Shown here: positions 34,593-48,592 of the stretch, piece by piece
Numbering within the stretch: the first letter of the stretch is position 1
How the letters are laid out: each line of letters opens with the position of its first letter
Source: Vesta saturnalis
Lineage: Eukaryota > Arthropoda > Insecta > Coleoptera > Lampyridae
Length of the DNA stretch: 64,000 nt
Direction: 5' to 3'
NCBI GenBank assembly: GCA_036346205.1
Contig: JARFJB010000534.1
Span: 488,001-552,000, forward strand
Translations under genes and position numbers: made by a program
The notes under the pieces: generated by a model
Told to the model about the DNA's origin: nothing
What the model saw: the letters and a program-made list of their open reading frames with translations, nothing else
Database searches by the model: none

Positions 34593-34593
<1 letters not shown>
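32079..34593. other. No gene seen; AT-rich region with a promoter-like block
   Basis: No coding sequence is recognised; the minus-strand frame 33769-34140 is unconvincing. The region contains the CCAAT/TATA block at 33243-33322, which is also found at 50905-50984. Confidence 0.4.
33243..33330 (+). promoter_or_regulatory. Promoter-like block: CCAAT box, shared TTGGTATC, TATA box
   Basis: CCAATCAGA at 33243, TTGGTATC at 33296 and CATATAAA at 33314 lie in the same order as CCAATCAGA (50905), TTGGTATC (50957) and TATAAAAGG (50976). The CCAAT-to-TATA distance is 73 bp here and 71 bp there. A CTCTCTC stretch follows both TATA boxes. An AATAAA lies downstream at 33744. It could be the U3/R part of a diverged LTR or another dispersed TE promoter; no adjoining protein was found. 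Confidence 0.45.

Positions 34594-34653
<60 letters not shown>
34594..34653. repeat. (TA)n microsatellite, left flank of element A
   Basis: About 29 TA units run directly into the element A terminus at 34654. This is the same tract as 37420-37485, split by the insertion. Confidence 0.95.
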
Positions 34654-34657
<4 letters not shown>

Positions 34658-37415
34658 GTTTGGTGCACAGTTGGCCAAATTGAAATGTGGGATAGCGGGG
34701 ACTATTCTGAACATATTTGCTCTTAGAACTCTTAAGTCTTATGGTTTATTAAATATGTTTTTTTATATTTATTAAAGAATTCTCAAAATTTTCGCATTAT
34801 TATGCATATTCCTTTTTTTTGTATGTTGTAAGTTATCAAAATAAATTTTGTTCTTACCTTTGATACTGTCTCGTAATAAATAAATGGGTATTTGATGCAG
34901 ATACTAAAGAAAAAAAAATACTACGAGGCAACAAACTCCCGATGGAGGGCGAGAAATGAATCGGATACAATTTTTCATTGCAATTAAAAAAAAACCAAAG
35001 CGATGAAAATCTTAAAATACTTTAAAAAAGTTCTTTGGTTCATCCCCTTTCTAGTGATATGCCACATATTAATACAATACTTTAAAAATACTGATATTTT
35101 TAATAAAATACTAAGAAAACCAAAAATTCTCAATAATGCATAGTTGTTTTTTATTTAATTCCATTCACACTTCATCTCACGAACACACATGTTACACAAG
35201 TATACAAATACATTAGGTTTGTTCCAATCCAGTCAAAAACGGTTCATGGTACGGTCATACTCATGCACAATTCATAACATGGGACTCATTTTATGTATTA
35301 CGCATGAGAATGACCGTACAATCACAATACAGACAGTCGCTTGACGCTTGTTACGTTTTCGTTTAAGTTTAATAATTATGTTTCGTCGCTGTTACCGTTA
35401 CAATGGCTGCGTTTACTAATGAAGAATATGCTGATATTATTATGGCGTATGGTGGAGCAAATAAGTGGAGTTGCCCGTGAAACTCGAGGAATTTATCAGC
35501 AACAGTATCCTAACCGTCAACTACCCAACCGCAATACGTTTGCCAATACTTACCAACGTTTGCGAGAGACAGGAAATGTTACTCAACTCGCACCCAGAAT
35601 AAATGCTAGACAGCATAAAGTTGCTGTCGATGAGAACATACTCGAAGCTTTTAATGCGGATCCCACCAGAAGCATAAGGTATATAGCTGGAATGCTGGGT
35701 GTTAGTATTTGGAAAGTTTGTAAAGTAGTTAGAGGAGATGGAAGGCATGCTTTCCACTACACACCGGTGCAAGGTAATTTTTTTAGTACATTCTGAATCG
35801 GTCGGCTATGTGTAAACATTTTTTCTTTAGATGTACTTTTTTTAATGCATAGTGCTTATAAAGACAATACTCTAGTCGCCTAAATCCTACTGTAACCTGT
35901 GCACTGCGTTCTCACTAATGCCTATAAATTTTTTAAAGACCTATTTTTAAAGTTCTTAATTTAGTACATTAATGTACCTCATTTTTGTTCCAGGTCTCGA
36001 GGAAGCGGATTATGATAGGCGTTTACAGTTTTGTAGGTTTCTTTTGCACACTGACGTTGACGACCCAACTTTTTTACGATCAATTCTGTGGACGGACAAA
36101 TCTAAATTCAGCAGGAAGGGAGTCGTCAACCTACACAATTTGCACATTTGGGCCTATGAAAATCCCCATGCCAAAAAGGCCATGAATTTTCAACGCAAAT
36201 TTAGCGTGAACGTTTGGGCAGGTTTTATCGGGAGACATCTCATTGGACCTCACTACATGCCGCACAACTTGAATGGAGACAGTTACTTGGAATTTTTAAT
36301 TAAAGATCTTCCACAATTGTTAATTGATGTACCACTCGTCAATGAAGACAGACCTATTGTCTTCCAAAATGATGGTTGTCCGGCTCACTATAGAGTAACC
36401 GTCCGGGGGTATCTCGACGACGTCTTTCCTAATTCCTGGATTGGAAGACTTGACCCCATCCAATCACCCGCGCGTTCTCCAGACCTATCACCTCTGGTTT
36501 ATGTATGGGGACGTGCTAAGTAGCTCGTCTGTAGACAAGCAATTTTAAATAGAGGGGACTTAATCCAAAACATTGACACCGCATTTGTAATAATGAAGGA
36601 AATGGGTCTTCGTACTACCACGGTAGAAATACGTCGCGCATGTTTAAGAAATAGGGGAAGACAATTTGAACAAAATTTGTGCTCAATAAAAAAAATTTTT
36701 TTTTTCTGTTTTTTCATTTAAATTTTCTACATCTAAAGAAAAAATGTTTACACATAGCCGACCGATTCAGAATGTACTAAAAATTACCTTGCACCGGTGT
36801 ATGAATTGCGCATGAGTATGACCGTACCATGAACGGTTTTTGACTGGATTGGAACAAACCTAATGTATTCACTTGTGTACATGTGTGTTCGTGAGATGAA
36901 GTGTGAATGTAATTAAATAAAAAGAACTATGCATTATTAAGAATTTTTTGTTTTCTTAGTATTTTATTAAAAATATCAGTATTTTTAAAGATCTATATTA
37001 ATGTGTGGCATATCACTAGAAAGGGGATAAACCAAAGAAGTTTTTAAAAGTATTTTAAGATTTTCACCGCTTTTGTTTTTTTTTAATTTTAATGAAAAAA
37101 TTGTATCCGATTTATTTTTCGCCCTCCACCGGCACTTTGTTGCCTCATAGTATACTTCTTCTTTAATATCTGCATCAAACACACATTTATTTATTACGAA
37201 ACAGTCTCAAAGACAAGAGCAAAATTTATTTTGAGAACTTACAACATACCAAAAAAAAAGTAATAGACATAATAATGCGAAAATTTTGGGAATTCTTTAA
37301 TAAATTAAAAAAAAAACGTATTTAATAAACCATAAGACTTAGGCTAGGCGTTCTTAAAGCAAATATGTTCAGAATAGGCCCCGCACATTCCAATTTGGCC
37401 AACGGTGTACCAAAC

Positions 37416-37419
<4 letters not shown>
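34654..37419 (+). mobile_element. Element A: mariner-like (D41D-type) transposon with long, rebuilt inverted repeats
   Basis: The left end GGGTGTTTGGTGCACAGTTG and the right end (inverted GGGTGTTTGGTACACCGTTG) are flanked by TA inside a (TA)n tract on both sides. The arms run 34654-35275 and about 36800-37419. The right arm continues inward, at 36729-36802, with an inverted copy of 35761-35840, which is the end of exon 1 and the start of the intron of the transposase. The transposase gene (35403 to about 36684) occupies the middle. The original 3' end appears to have been replaced by an inverted copy of the 5' end carrying an internal deletion of about 485 bp. Confidence 0.82.
35403..36684 (+). 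pseudogene. Element A transposase (two exons), inactivated
   Basis: Exon 1 is 35403-35773: MAAFTNEEYADIIMAYGGAN, a frameshift at about 35460, then TRGIYQQQYPNRQLPNRNTF and YQRLRETGNV (DUF4817-type HTH), then a second HTH ending HYTPVQ. A GTAATT donor at 35774 and TTGTTCCAG acceptor ending at 35993 define a 220-bp intron; joining restores VQGLEEADYDRRLQFCRF. Exon 2 has WTDKSKF (first Asp), FQNDGCPAHY (second Asp) and RSPDLSPLVYVWG, in which the third catalytic residue (codon 36497-36499) is Val where Asp belongs at the D41D position. An in-frame TAG (36521-36523) follows, and the same frame continues to the family C-terminus RACLRNRGRQFEQ. One frameshift, one stop and the Asp-to-Val change make it inactive. 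Confidence 0.8.

Positions 37420-37485
<66 letters not shown>
37420..37485. repeat. (TA)n microsatellite between elements A and B
   Basis: About 33 TA units. The terminus of element A is on the left and that of element B on the right, both with TA as their target duplication. Confidence 0.95.
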
Positions 37486-42170
<4,685 letters not shown>

Positions 42171-43699
42171 TTCTTCAAATATATTGAAGTTTAAAAATTG
42201 TGATTATGTATGCAGAGTATTTTAGTAATATTTGTTTACGCTTGTTTAAGTTTTAACGTAGTGAAAGAATTAAAAGGAAAGTGGTTTTATTTTAGTACAC
42301 GTCGGATAATCCTTTGGTGGTTGATTTTTGATTTGTTAGTTTATTAGTTAAGAGGAAATTGCGTTATTGAGGATCATTTCTTTGTAGTATTTATTGCGCG
42401 ACATTGTATATATTTGTTAAGCTCAGGGAATGTAGTGACACGATACTTGGAATTTTTTATATGAGATATGAAAGTGAATATAGATACGATAGTATGTTAA
42501 TTTAAGATTGATTTTCCAATGTAGTCGAGACGACAAAAAATATATTTACATGTAAAAACATTTTAGCATGATGAAAGAGATTTTTGCAGACGAGTACCTT
42601 GTTGCTTCGCGTACCGGAAATTTTCCCGTTTTTACCGCGCAAACTGTTTGAACGAATTTTTAAAGGATTGGCTAGGGTTATCAAAATGTAAACTAGCGAA
42701 TTGTGAAGAATTCGCGAAAGGGGAATGAGCGTGCAGCTTTAGGGTTCACGTATTTTTTCTGTTCTGTACTAGTGCATCTCCTTAAATAAACTTTCTACAC
42801 CTCGTAATCCGATATAAACTAGATGTTTATTAAGCCACCCACCGCGAGATTAACAATATTTTTTCAGCAATCCACCCGGGACAGATTAAATCCCCATTTA
42901 GTTCCGTAGCAACCGTCTTCCAGTCTTTTGAATCCAGAAGCTGTCCCAACTAAGATGTCTTGATCCAGAATCTTCCCTTAGTTTATCTACATTTTATAGC
43001 ATTTTATTATAACTTTGTTATCTTAAAGTTCCGTTAGCTAATAGGAATTGATAGCTAAAAATTATATCAACAAATCCACCCTGTCTCCGAATTAGAGCAA
43101 AAAAACATTGTAGTATTAAATAATTAAACAAGAAAAGGTAAATTCACATTGTAAATATCTGAAAACCATGATTCATTCTAGATCAAAAAGTGTAGAGGCC
43201 TTTGTCGAGGTAGTTACAGTTTTAGGTAACCTTTGTTATACATGTTTTCCGTGAGAAGCTGTAAGAATTTACTTAATTAATAATTCTAAGTTGCATACAA
43301 CATGAGTTTGCAGATAAAACAAAACGTTACATTTTTATGGCCATCAATTTCACATCTGACGAAAGAAAAGAACACGTAATTTCTTAAACGTTAATTGATA
43401 CAATTCTATATAGTGTATTTATATGTAGTAGTATGAATTTTCTTTAACTTTTGTACTAGAAACGTCAAATTATAACTTTTATTTTCCTTTTCTTTAGGCA
43501 AATTAAAAAAAATTGTAAATCGTCAACACTGGACCCACATTTTTAAACATCTCAGTACCTCAATAATCTCTTCAGAATCTATTGTCCTCTATTTCGATCA
43601 ATAATTACTTACAGATCACTTCCGATAATTTACTCTTTCTGGTCAAAAATTAACTTTGCTTAGCACCTCCGACCCATACGTAATAAAAGACTTTTAATG
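42171..43699. other. No gene seen
   Basis: AT-rich sequence with no recognised protein, RNA gene or repeat structure on either strand. The minus-strand frame 42502-42684 is unremarkable. Confidence 0.4.
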
Positions 43700-44330
43700 C
43701 TAACTAGAATGTGTTCTCCGAACACATCTCCTGCACATACTCTCACACCCTACGTTCTAACTACCCAAGATTTTGGAAGAGCCGACTTAAGTTTCGTTAC
43801 TACGGAAGTGGTCGAAACCTCAGTACCACTAAAAACTATGTGCATATCCTTCTAACCGCTCATACCACAAATCGTGAAGTAGATCAAAGACAAAAAGACG
43901 AATCCACCGTCAATTCATGAGATCCAGCAATTCACTCTCAAAGTGGAGTTCAACCGCCTCAACGTCTTAATAAGGCGCGAAACCAACAAACACACAAAAA
44001 ATTCCTGGACGAAAGTCATCTCCAAATTAGACTATCGTAACCGAAAGAAAATCAACTTACAAATCACATCCTATAGGCCTCTGCGCAACCTGATCACTGA
44101 GTGATCAAGGAAATAGTTCAACAAACTCCTATAGAGTCGTTTTGGGCAATTTCATAAGCAGAACCTTCCCAAAGTATAATTGGACAACAGGAATCTCACA
44201 TTACCCCCTAAAGAACGAAATTTTACCCCAGGTTAAATCAACCTAAACCGTAAAATATTACACCCACTCGCAGAACCTTCCACTTACTGACCGACATTTA
44301 CAATAAATACACTACACTTTCTTACTTTCC
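43700..44330 (+). pseudogene. Possible Jockey-like LINE fragment (endonuclease-RT linker)
   Basis: A C/A-rich plus-strand segment, compositionally like Jockey LINEs, in which one frame at about 43930-44050 reads VEFNRLNVLIRRETNKHTKN, SWTKVISKLDYRNRKK. This resembles the linker before the Jockey reverse transcriptase (NRL-x-R-x-I ... W-x-x-x-L-S-x-L). Nothing else is certain. It could instead be unrelated low-conservation sequence. Confidence 0.35.
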
Positions 44331-44449
44331 GACGGACTGAAAATGAGCTACCACCGTTATGATACGCAAAGCGCACTTCGACCCTACTACGTCCTCCTAT
44401 AGTCATCTCTTAAACTGTCTTGGAAAATACTTTAGGCAGTTTTTAGCTA

Positions 44450-44540
44450 GGGTGCGTGTGCGTGTGTGTATGTTTGTGTGTGTGTGTGCGTGTGTTGTGT
44501 GTGCGCGCGTGTGTGTGTTTGTGTGTGTGGGTGTGTATAA
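44450..44540 (+). repeat. (GT)n-rich microsatellite
   Basis: Interrupted GT/GC repeats. Open frames full of Cys and Val through this stretch are artefacts. Confidence 0.9.
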
Positions 44541-44579
44541 GGTTTAAAGCTTACGTGCAGGGAAGATTCCATTTTGAAC

Positions 44580-45501
44580 GGCTACAATCGCTCGGGCGTA
44601 ACCGGCGCTGGTGCAAGATGAAGAAGGCGCCGCAGGTGGCGGACCCTTTTCATTCGCTTTGGAGTTTTCATCTACCTACGCGATGGGGTCGAGGGAACTT
44701 TGGGCATCCCTTGTAACTTGCGGGGTGTCCTGCCCACTACAGCGAACTATGCACGGTACGTTCGAGGTTTCGTGCATTCACTGGAGTGGTGGTCTCCGGC
44801 GCACTTGACCGCGTGACGTCGTCCTACAGCAACGATGAGCACGGTGGAAACCCTGCCAATGTGACACTGCTCGATGCCAGTTTTCCGCCGCAAGTCCTCG
44901 ACGACGACTTATAGGTGGGCGATGTATTCCACCTCTTGGATCTGCTTGTTGTCCCCTTCTTCCGGCACGTGTGCCAGCACAAGCGGGATCGAGCGTCCTT
45001 GTTGCTTCATTTTGAAACAATAACATTAATACCTTTTAGTGATAGCTCTGAGCTAACGTCTGTCTCGGAACGTTCTGTGGTTACGCCAAGCGCTCACCCT
45101 TTGCCTGGTAGGTGTGGTACTTCGCACCACATCTATCCATATGCCTCATCAGCCTGCCTCGATCTGGAAATGAGGCAGGTTGCATTCAGATTCTTTTATT
45201 GATGGCCTTGGCCCTCGTGAAGACGATTCCTTGTCGGTTAATTTTTCGGGATAAAGTGACACTTTGTCTTTGGTATTGCGGTTGATGGATCCTGGGCGGG
45301 CATCTTCATTTCTTCCTTCTATGGTGTCGGTGGTGGCGAATTGGTCTTCTTAGGTCGTCCTCCTTGCATAGTGACTGACGGTGGTGCGTAGCTGCTCTGT
45401 GGTCGGAATCGTAGACTGAGCAGCGACGAAATCGCGGTTACCGGAGGACTCCATAACAGCAAAAAGGGCGATCCCGATGTCGTGAAACACAAACTCTTCA
45501 T
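44580..45501 (-). pseudogene. Jockey-type LINE ORF1 (gag-like) with zinc knuckles
   Basis: A GC-rich island. Read right to left: a Pro/Ser/Arg-rich N-terminus (MKSLCFTTSG at 45501; GGRPKKTNSPPPTP), then RSIPLVLAHVPEEGDNKQIQ, EVEYIAHL and VVVEDLRRKTGIEQCHR (the PRE_C2HC domain that precedes zinc knuckles). CCHC-like pieces follow, scattered over three frames (QCHRCQGF-like; VKCAGDHHSSECTKP; a third knuckle). The order matches Jockey/TRAS-type ORF1 proteins, which package LINE RNA. Frameshifts break it repeatedly. Base composition is clearly higher in GC than the surroundings, as expected for a former coding region. Confidence 0.7.
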
Positions 45502-45559
45502 TGAACCTGCACCATTGTAAAAACAACGTCGGCAGGTGTCGATGTATTTCTTGAAATTG

Positions 45560-46348
45560 ACAAATTTGTTTACAACTGGTGAAAATAACCTTTATTCTTG
45601 AGACGCTAACTTCTAAACAGAGCCCGCTTATAACAGCGCCGTTTTGAACAAAACACGCCGTGGGTGTCCAATGCTTCCATTTGTGATGTCAGCATTTGTA
45701 ATGATTCCTACCGTATTGAGGTGAATATTGTAGACTCTGACGTAGAAAATCATTAACGGATTTTGTAACAACGGTAGAGGGTAATATATATATTGATTAT
45801 TTCTTAACGCTATACTCAGGATGGTTGGTCGTTAAATTCACATTATGTATTGTATTGTCAACAATATTAAAATATTTCATTGAAGCGGAGCATTCGAATT
45901 TGAAGTGTCTAGATTTTCGTAAAGCTGCCCTAATTGGTCTAATAATTAAATAAACCTAGCTACTGTTTGCGCGAATGTATGTAATAAATCCTCTGAGGGC
46001 TTTAATCGATTTAAACGATTAAGTACATGGTCCCACCTGGTGTTTAACCTATCATAGTTATTTGTTTTACGAGTTGATGCAAAAGTTTGAGTTAAACTTG
46101 CATTATACTCAACCGGTGAATAAAGCTGTATAGTGACGTATTAGATTTTTTTTAAAGTAAGTCTTATCCTCAAATATTTGCGTTTATCAGCTAGACTTAT
46201 GCCCTCACAATTAACATTCCGATTTTCAAGTTCATATGTCAATTCATCACTTTTTAAAGCTGTAATAATATAATTATGTGCAACAAATACTATTCACAAA
46301 CAATAAATAGCCATTAATAACCAATTATGTTTAAAGAGAAAATCTCGT
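45560..46348 (-). pseudogene. LTR-retrotransposon gag N-terminal remnant
   Basis: Immediately downstream (minus strand) of the primer-binding site, one frame reads LKSDELTYELENRNVNCEGI, SLADKRKYLRIRL (about 46165-46265), then SPVEYNASLTQTFAST, NYDRLNTRWDHVLNRLNRLK and LLHTFAQTVARFI to about 45940. DEL-x-Y-E-L ... R-x-x-L-R near the start is a common beginning of insect gag proteins. Protease, RT and integrase are not present downstream. There are stops, and the end point near 45560 is a guess. Confidence 0.6.
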
Positions 46349-46366
46349 GCCACAAGTTGGGCGCCA
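46349..46366 (-). promoter_or_regulatory. Primer-binding site, tRNA-Lys type
   Basis: On the minus strand TGGCGCCCAACTTGTGGC lies 4 nt after the LTR. It would pair with the 3' end of a lysine tRNA (GCCCCACGTTGGGCGCCA, from general knowledge) with two mismatches. This position and sequence are diagnostic of a minus-strand LTR element. Confidence 0.8.
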
Positions 46367-46370
46367 AAAG

Positions 46371-46683
46371 TGTAATCACGTTTTTAAACTGATTATGAGT
46401 GATTCCGTGTTAGTTAAGCGCAATACAGCTAAGACAACAGATGGGCTTGATTAAAATAATAACTAGTTTTCTTACACCTCGCTGTGGCGACAATAACATA
46501 AGATAAATAAAGCAAACACTTAAATCGTTAGATATCTATAGAGAGCATTACCTGCAGTTATCGCAACTTACTTGTAATCTAATATGTTTCCTAATCACAA
46601 AAGATAAATCCAATCACTGCAGATATGACCAATAATGGAAATTAGACTAGAACATTAGTCAGTAAATTGTGTTTAGTGTTACA
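46371..46683 (-). mobile_element. LTR, 313 bp, with TGTAA...TTACA ends
   Basis: It begins TGTAATCACG and ends GTGTTACA, giving the canonical TG...CA boundary with a 5-bp terminal inverted repeat. It borders the primer-binding site and gag remnant on its left. No second LTR is found at lower coordinates, so the element is truncated. Confidence 0.7.
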
Positions 46684-48329
46684 AGGAGTTGGATATGGGA
46701 TGTAAGTTAGGGCTCCCGCCCTCAAAAAAGAACTACAATAATTTAATTGTAAGTATATCATTGTGTAAATTGGCATACTTCTTGAAAATAATATATAATT
46801 TTGTTGTGGAATCACGAGTGCTTAGTAAAATCCCATTGCAGTGTTTAATGGAATAAGGGTTTCTTTCAAAATGGAGCCAACGTACAAATAATGTTTACTA
46901 AATTCAATAAGTTAATTAACACTCACTCGTTTAAATTGGCTTTCTTAAATAAAATAAATAAATCCACAAATGGGTAAACTTTAAAATTATGGTTACAAAC
47001 TTTTTTATATGCATCATAGCCCGGATAATAACTCATGTGTCAATAAACATTTGAATTCTATATACCCATTGGTTATGCAATAATACATACACTATCAATG
47101 ATATACCGAATGGTCATTATTCTGTTACATTACTCATTTGAAATTGAATTCAGCCTTATAAATGTTTAGTAGGCGTGATATTTCAGTTTTGTTTGTTTCA
47201 CTGTACGCCAACACGCATCAATGTACCCTTGCTTTCAAAAGTTTCGCGTACACCCATTTTTGTTGTATTAAATCAGGGTTGTAATGAATCAACTCTGGCA
47301 TTTAAAATTTTGAAAATTCAAAATGCAGTAACAATAAATCTCAATTACCTTGTAGAACAATCACTAATTTCTGCAAAATTAATTGTAAATATCATTGGTT
47401 TTTATCTATAATTATTATGTAAGACAGTATAATTTGTGTCCTGAGGGATAGATCATAATTTTTGTTAATTCTGTCAATATCATCTTTAACCTAATCTCAA
47501 AATCACCCATCCACACAGCTAAAATTTTGAAAAATCGTTGTTACTTGATTTTGAAAGTGTACGCGAAGATTTTGAAAGGAAATGTACCTTATCTATGGGA
47601 ACAGTGAGACAAATTTCCTTTCATGACATTTATGTGCATGTACAGTTAACCGTTTAATAGTATATTAAAGTATAAGTGGATAAAAAAGTCTTTAAAACAC
47701 GCGCGATTTTTCGAGCACGACGGCGCAGCTGGAGTGCTCGAAATAGAGTAAGTGTTTTAAAGACTAGTTATCCACGAATACTTTACGCTATTTTTTTTTA
47801 TTGGTCCACCCTGCAATCATAAATACTAGTATTATTACTACAAAAAATGGAAATAACAACTAATAATGTAAAATATGTAAATAAAAATTAATATATCTAA
47901 CAATACTAACTGTACTTCGATTTTTATTTATAAAATTAAAAGTGTTAAATAATGTTTAAATAAGGGTTTTGAATTTGTTAGTAATAGTTTATTTGACGTT
48001 ACAAGGTACTCCCGTCAGATCACTAATCAAAAAACGCCTGTTTTTGAAAGTTCGAGTTAAACACGCTAAGACGTGCTTTAAATAGGTAAAATGGGACACC
48101 AATAAAAAAAAATATATTTTTTAGGACAGTTATGCGACCTATTTTTTAATACGTTCATAACAAAAATAGGCAACATTGTAAAAATAAAAACAATAATCTA
48201 TGTCAGATAGACGTTAACGCTAGCGCTAATTTAAAAAAATTCCGAAAGCATTTTCAATACTATTTTTAGACTTGGTTTGCTTTATATTAAGAAACTATAA
48301 AGAAAAGTTCTGGACTTAAGGTGGATACT
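46684..48329. other. Spacer with a long hairpin and a small TIR-like element
   Basis: No gene is recognised. 47667-47783 folds into a long hairpin. 47791-48112 is bounded by TTTTTTATTGGTCCACC and inverted TTTTTTTTATTGGTGTCCC, possibly a MITE of about 320 bp. The frame 47175-47411 is not recognised. Confidence 0.45.
47667..47783. repeat. 117-bp palindromic hairpin
   Basis: The outer arms (AAAGTATAAGTGGATAA ... GTCTTTAAAACAC and GTGTTTTAAAGAC ... TTATCCACGAATACTTT) pair over about 32 bp with a few mismatches. An inner stem TTCGAGCAC / GTGCTCGAA surrounds a 15-nt GC-rich loop. It is likely a small foldback or MITE remnant. Confidence 0.8.
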
Positions 48330-48514
48330 AGCATACACATACACGCATACACACGCACACACCCACACCCGCGCACACACTGACACACTCTCACAGACAC
48401 ATACACACACACGCACACACACACACGCACACGCACACACGCACGCGTACGCGCACGCGCACACGCACACGCACACGCACACGCACACGCACACGCACAC
48501 ACACACGCACACGC

Positions 48515-48550
<36 letters not shown>

Positions 48551-48557
48551 GCGCACA

Positions 48558-48592
<35 letters not shown>
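48330..48592. repeat. (CA)n/(CG)-interrupted microsatellite, about 260 bp
   Basis: CA, CACG and CACGCA repeats. The Cys-Val-rich open frames on the minus strand (48282-48751) are artefacts of this repeat. Confidence 0.95.
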
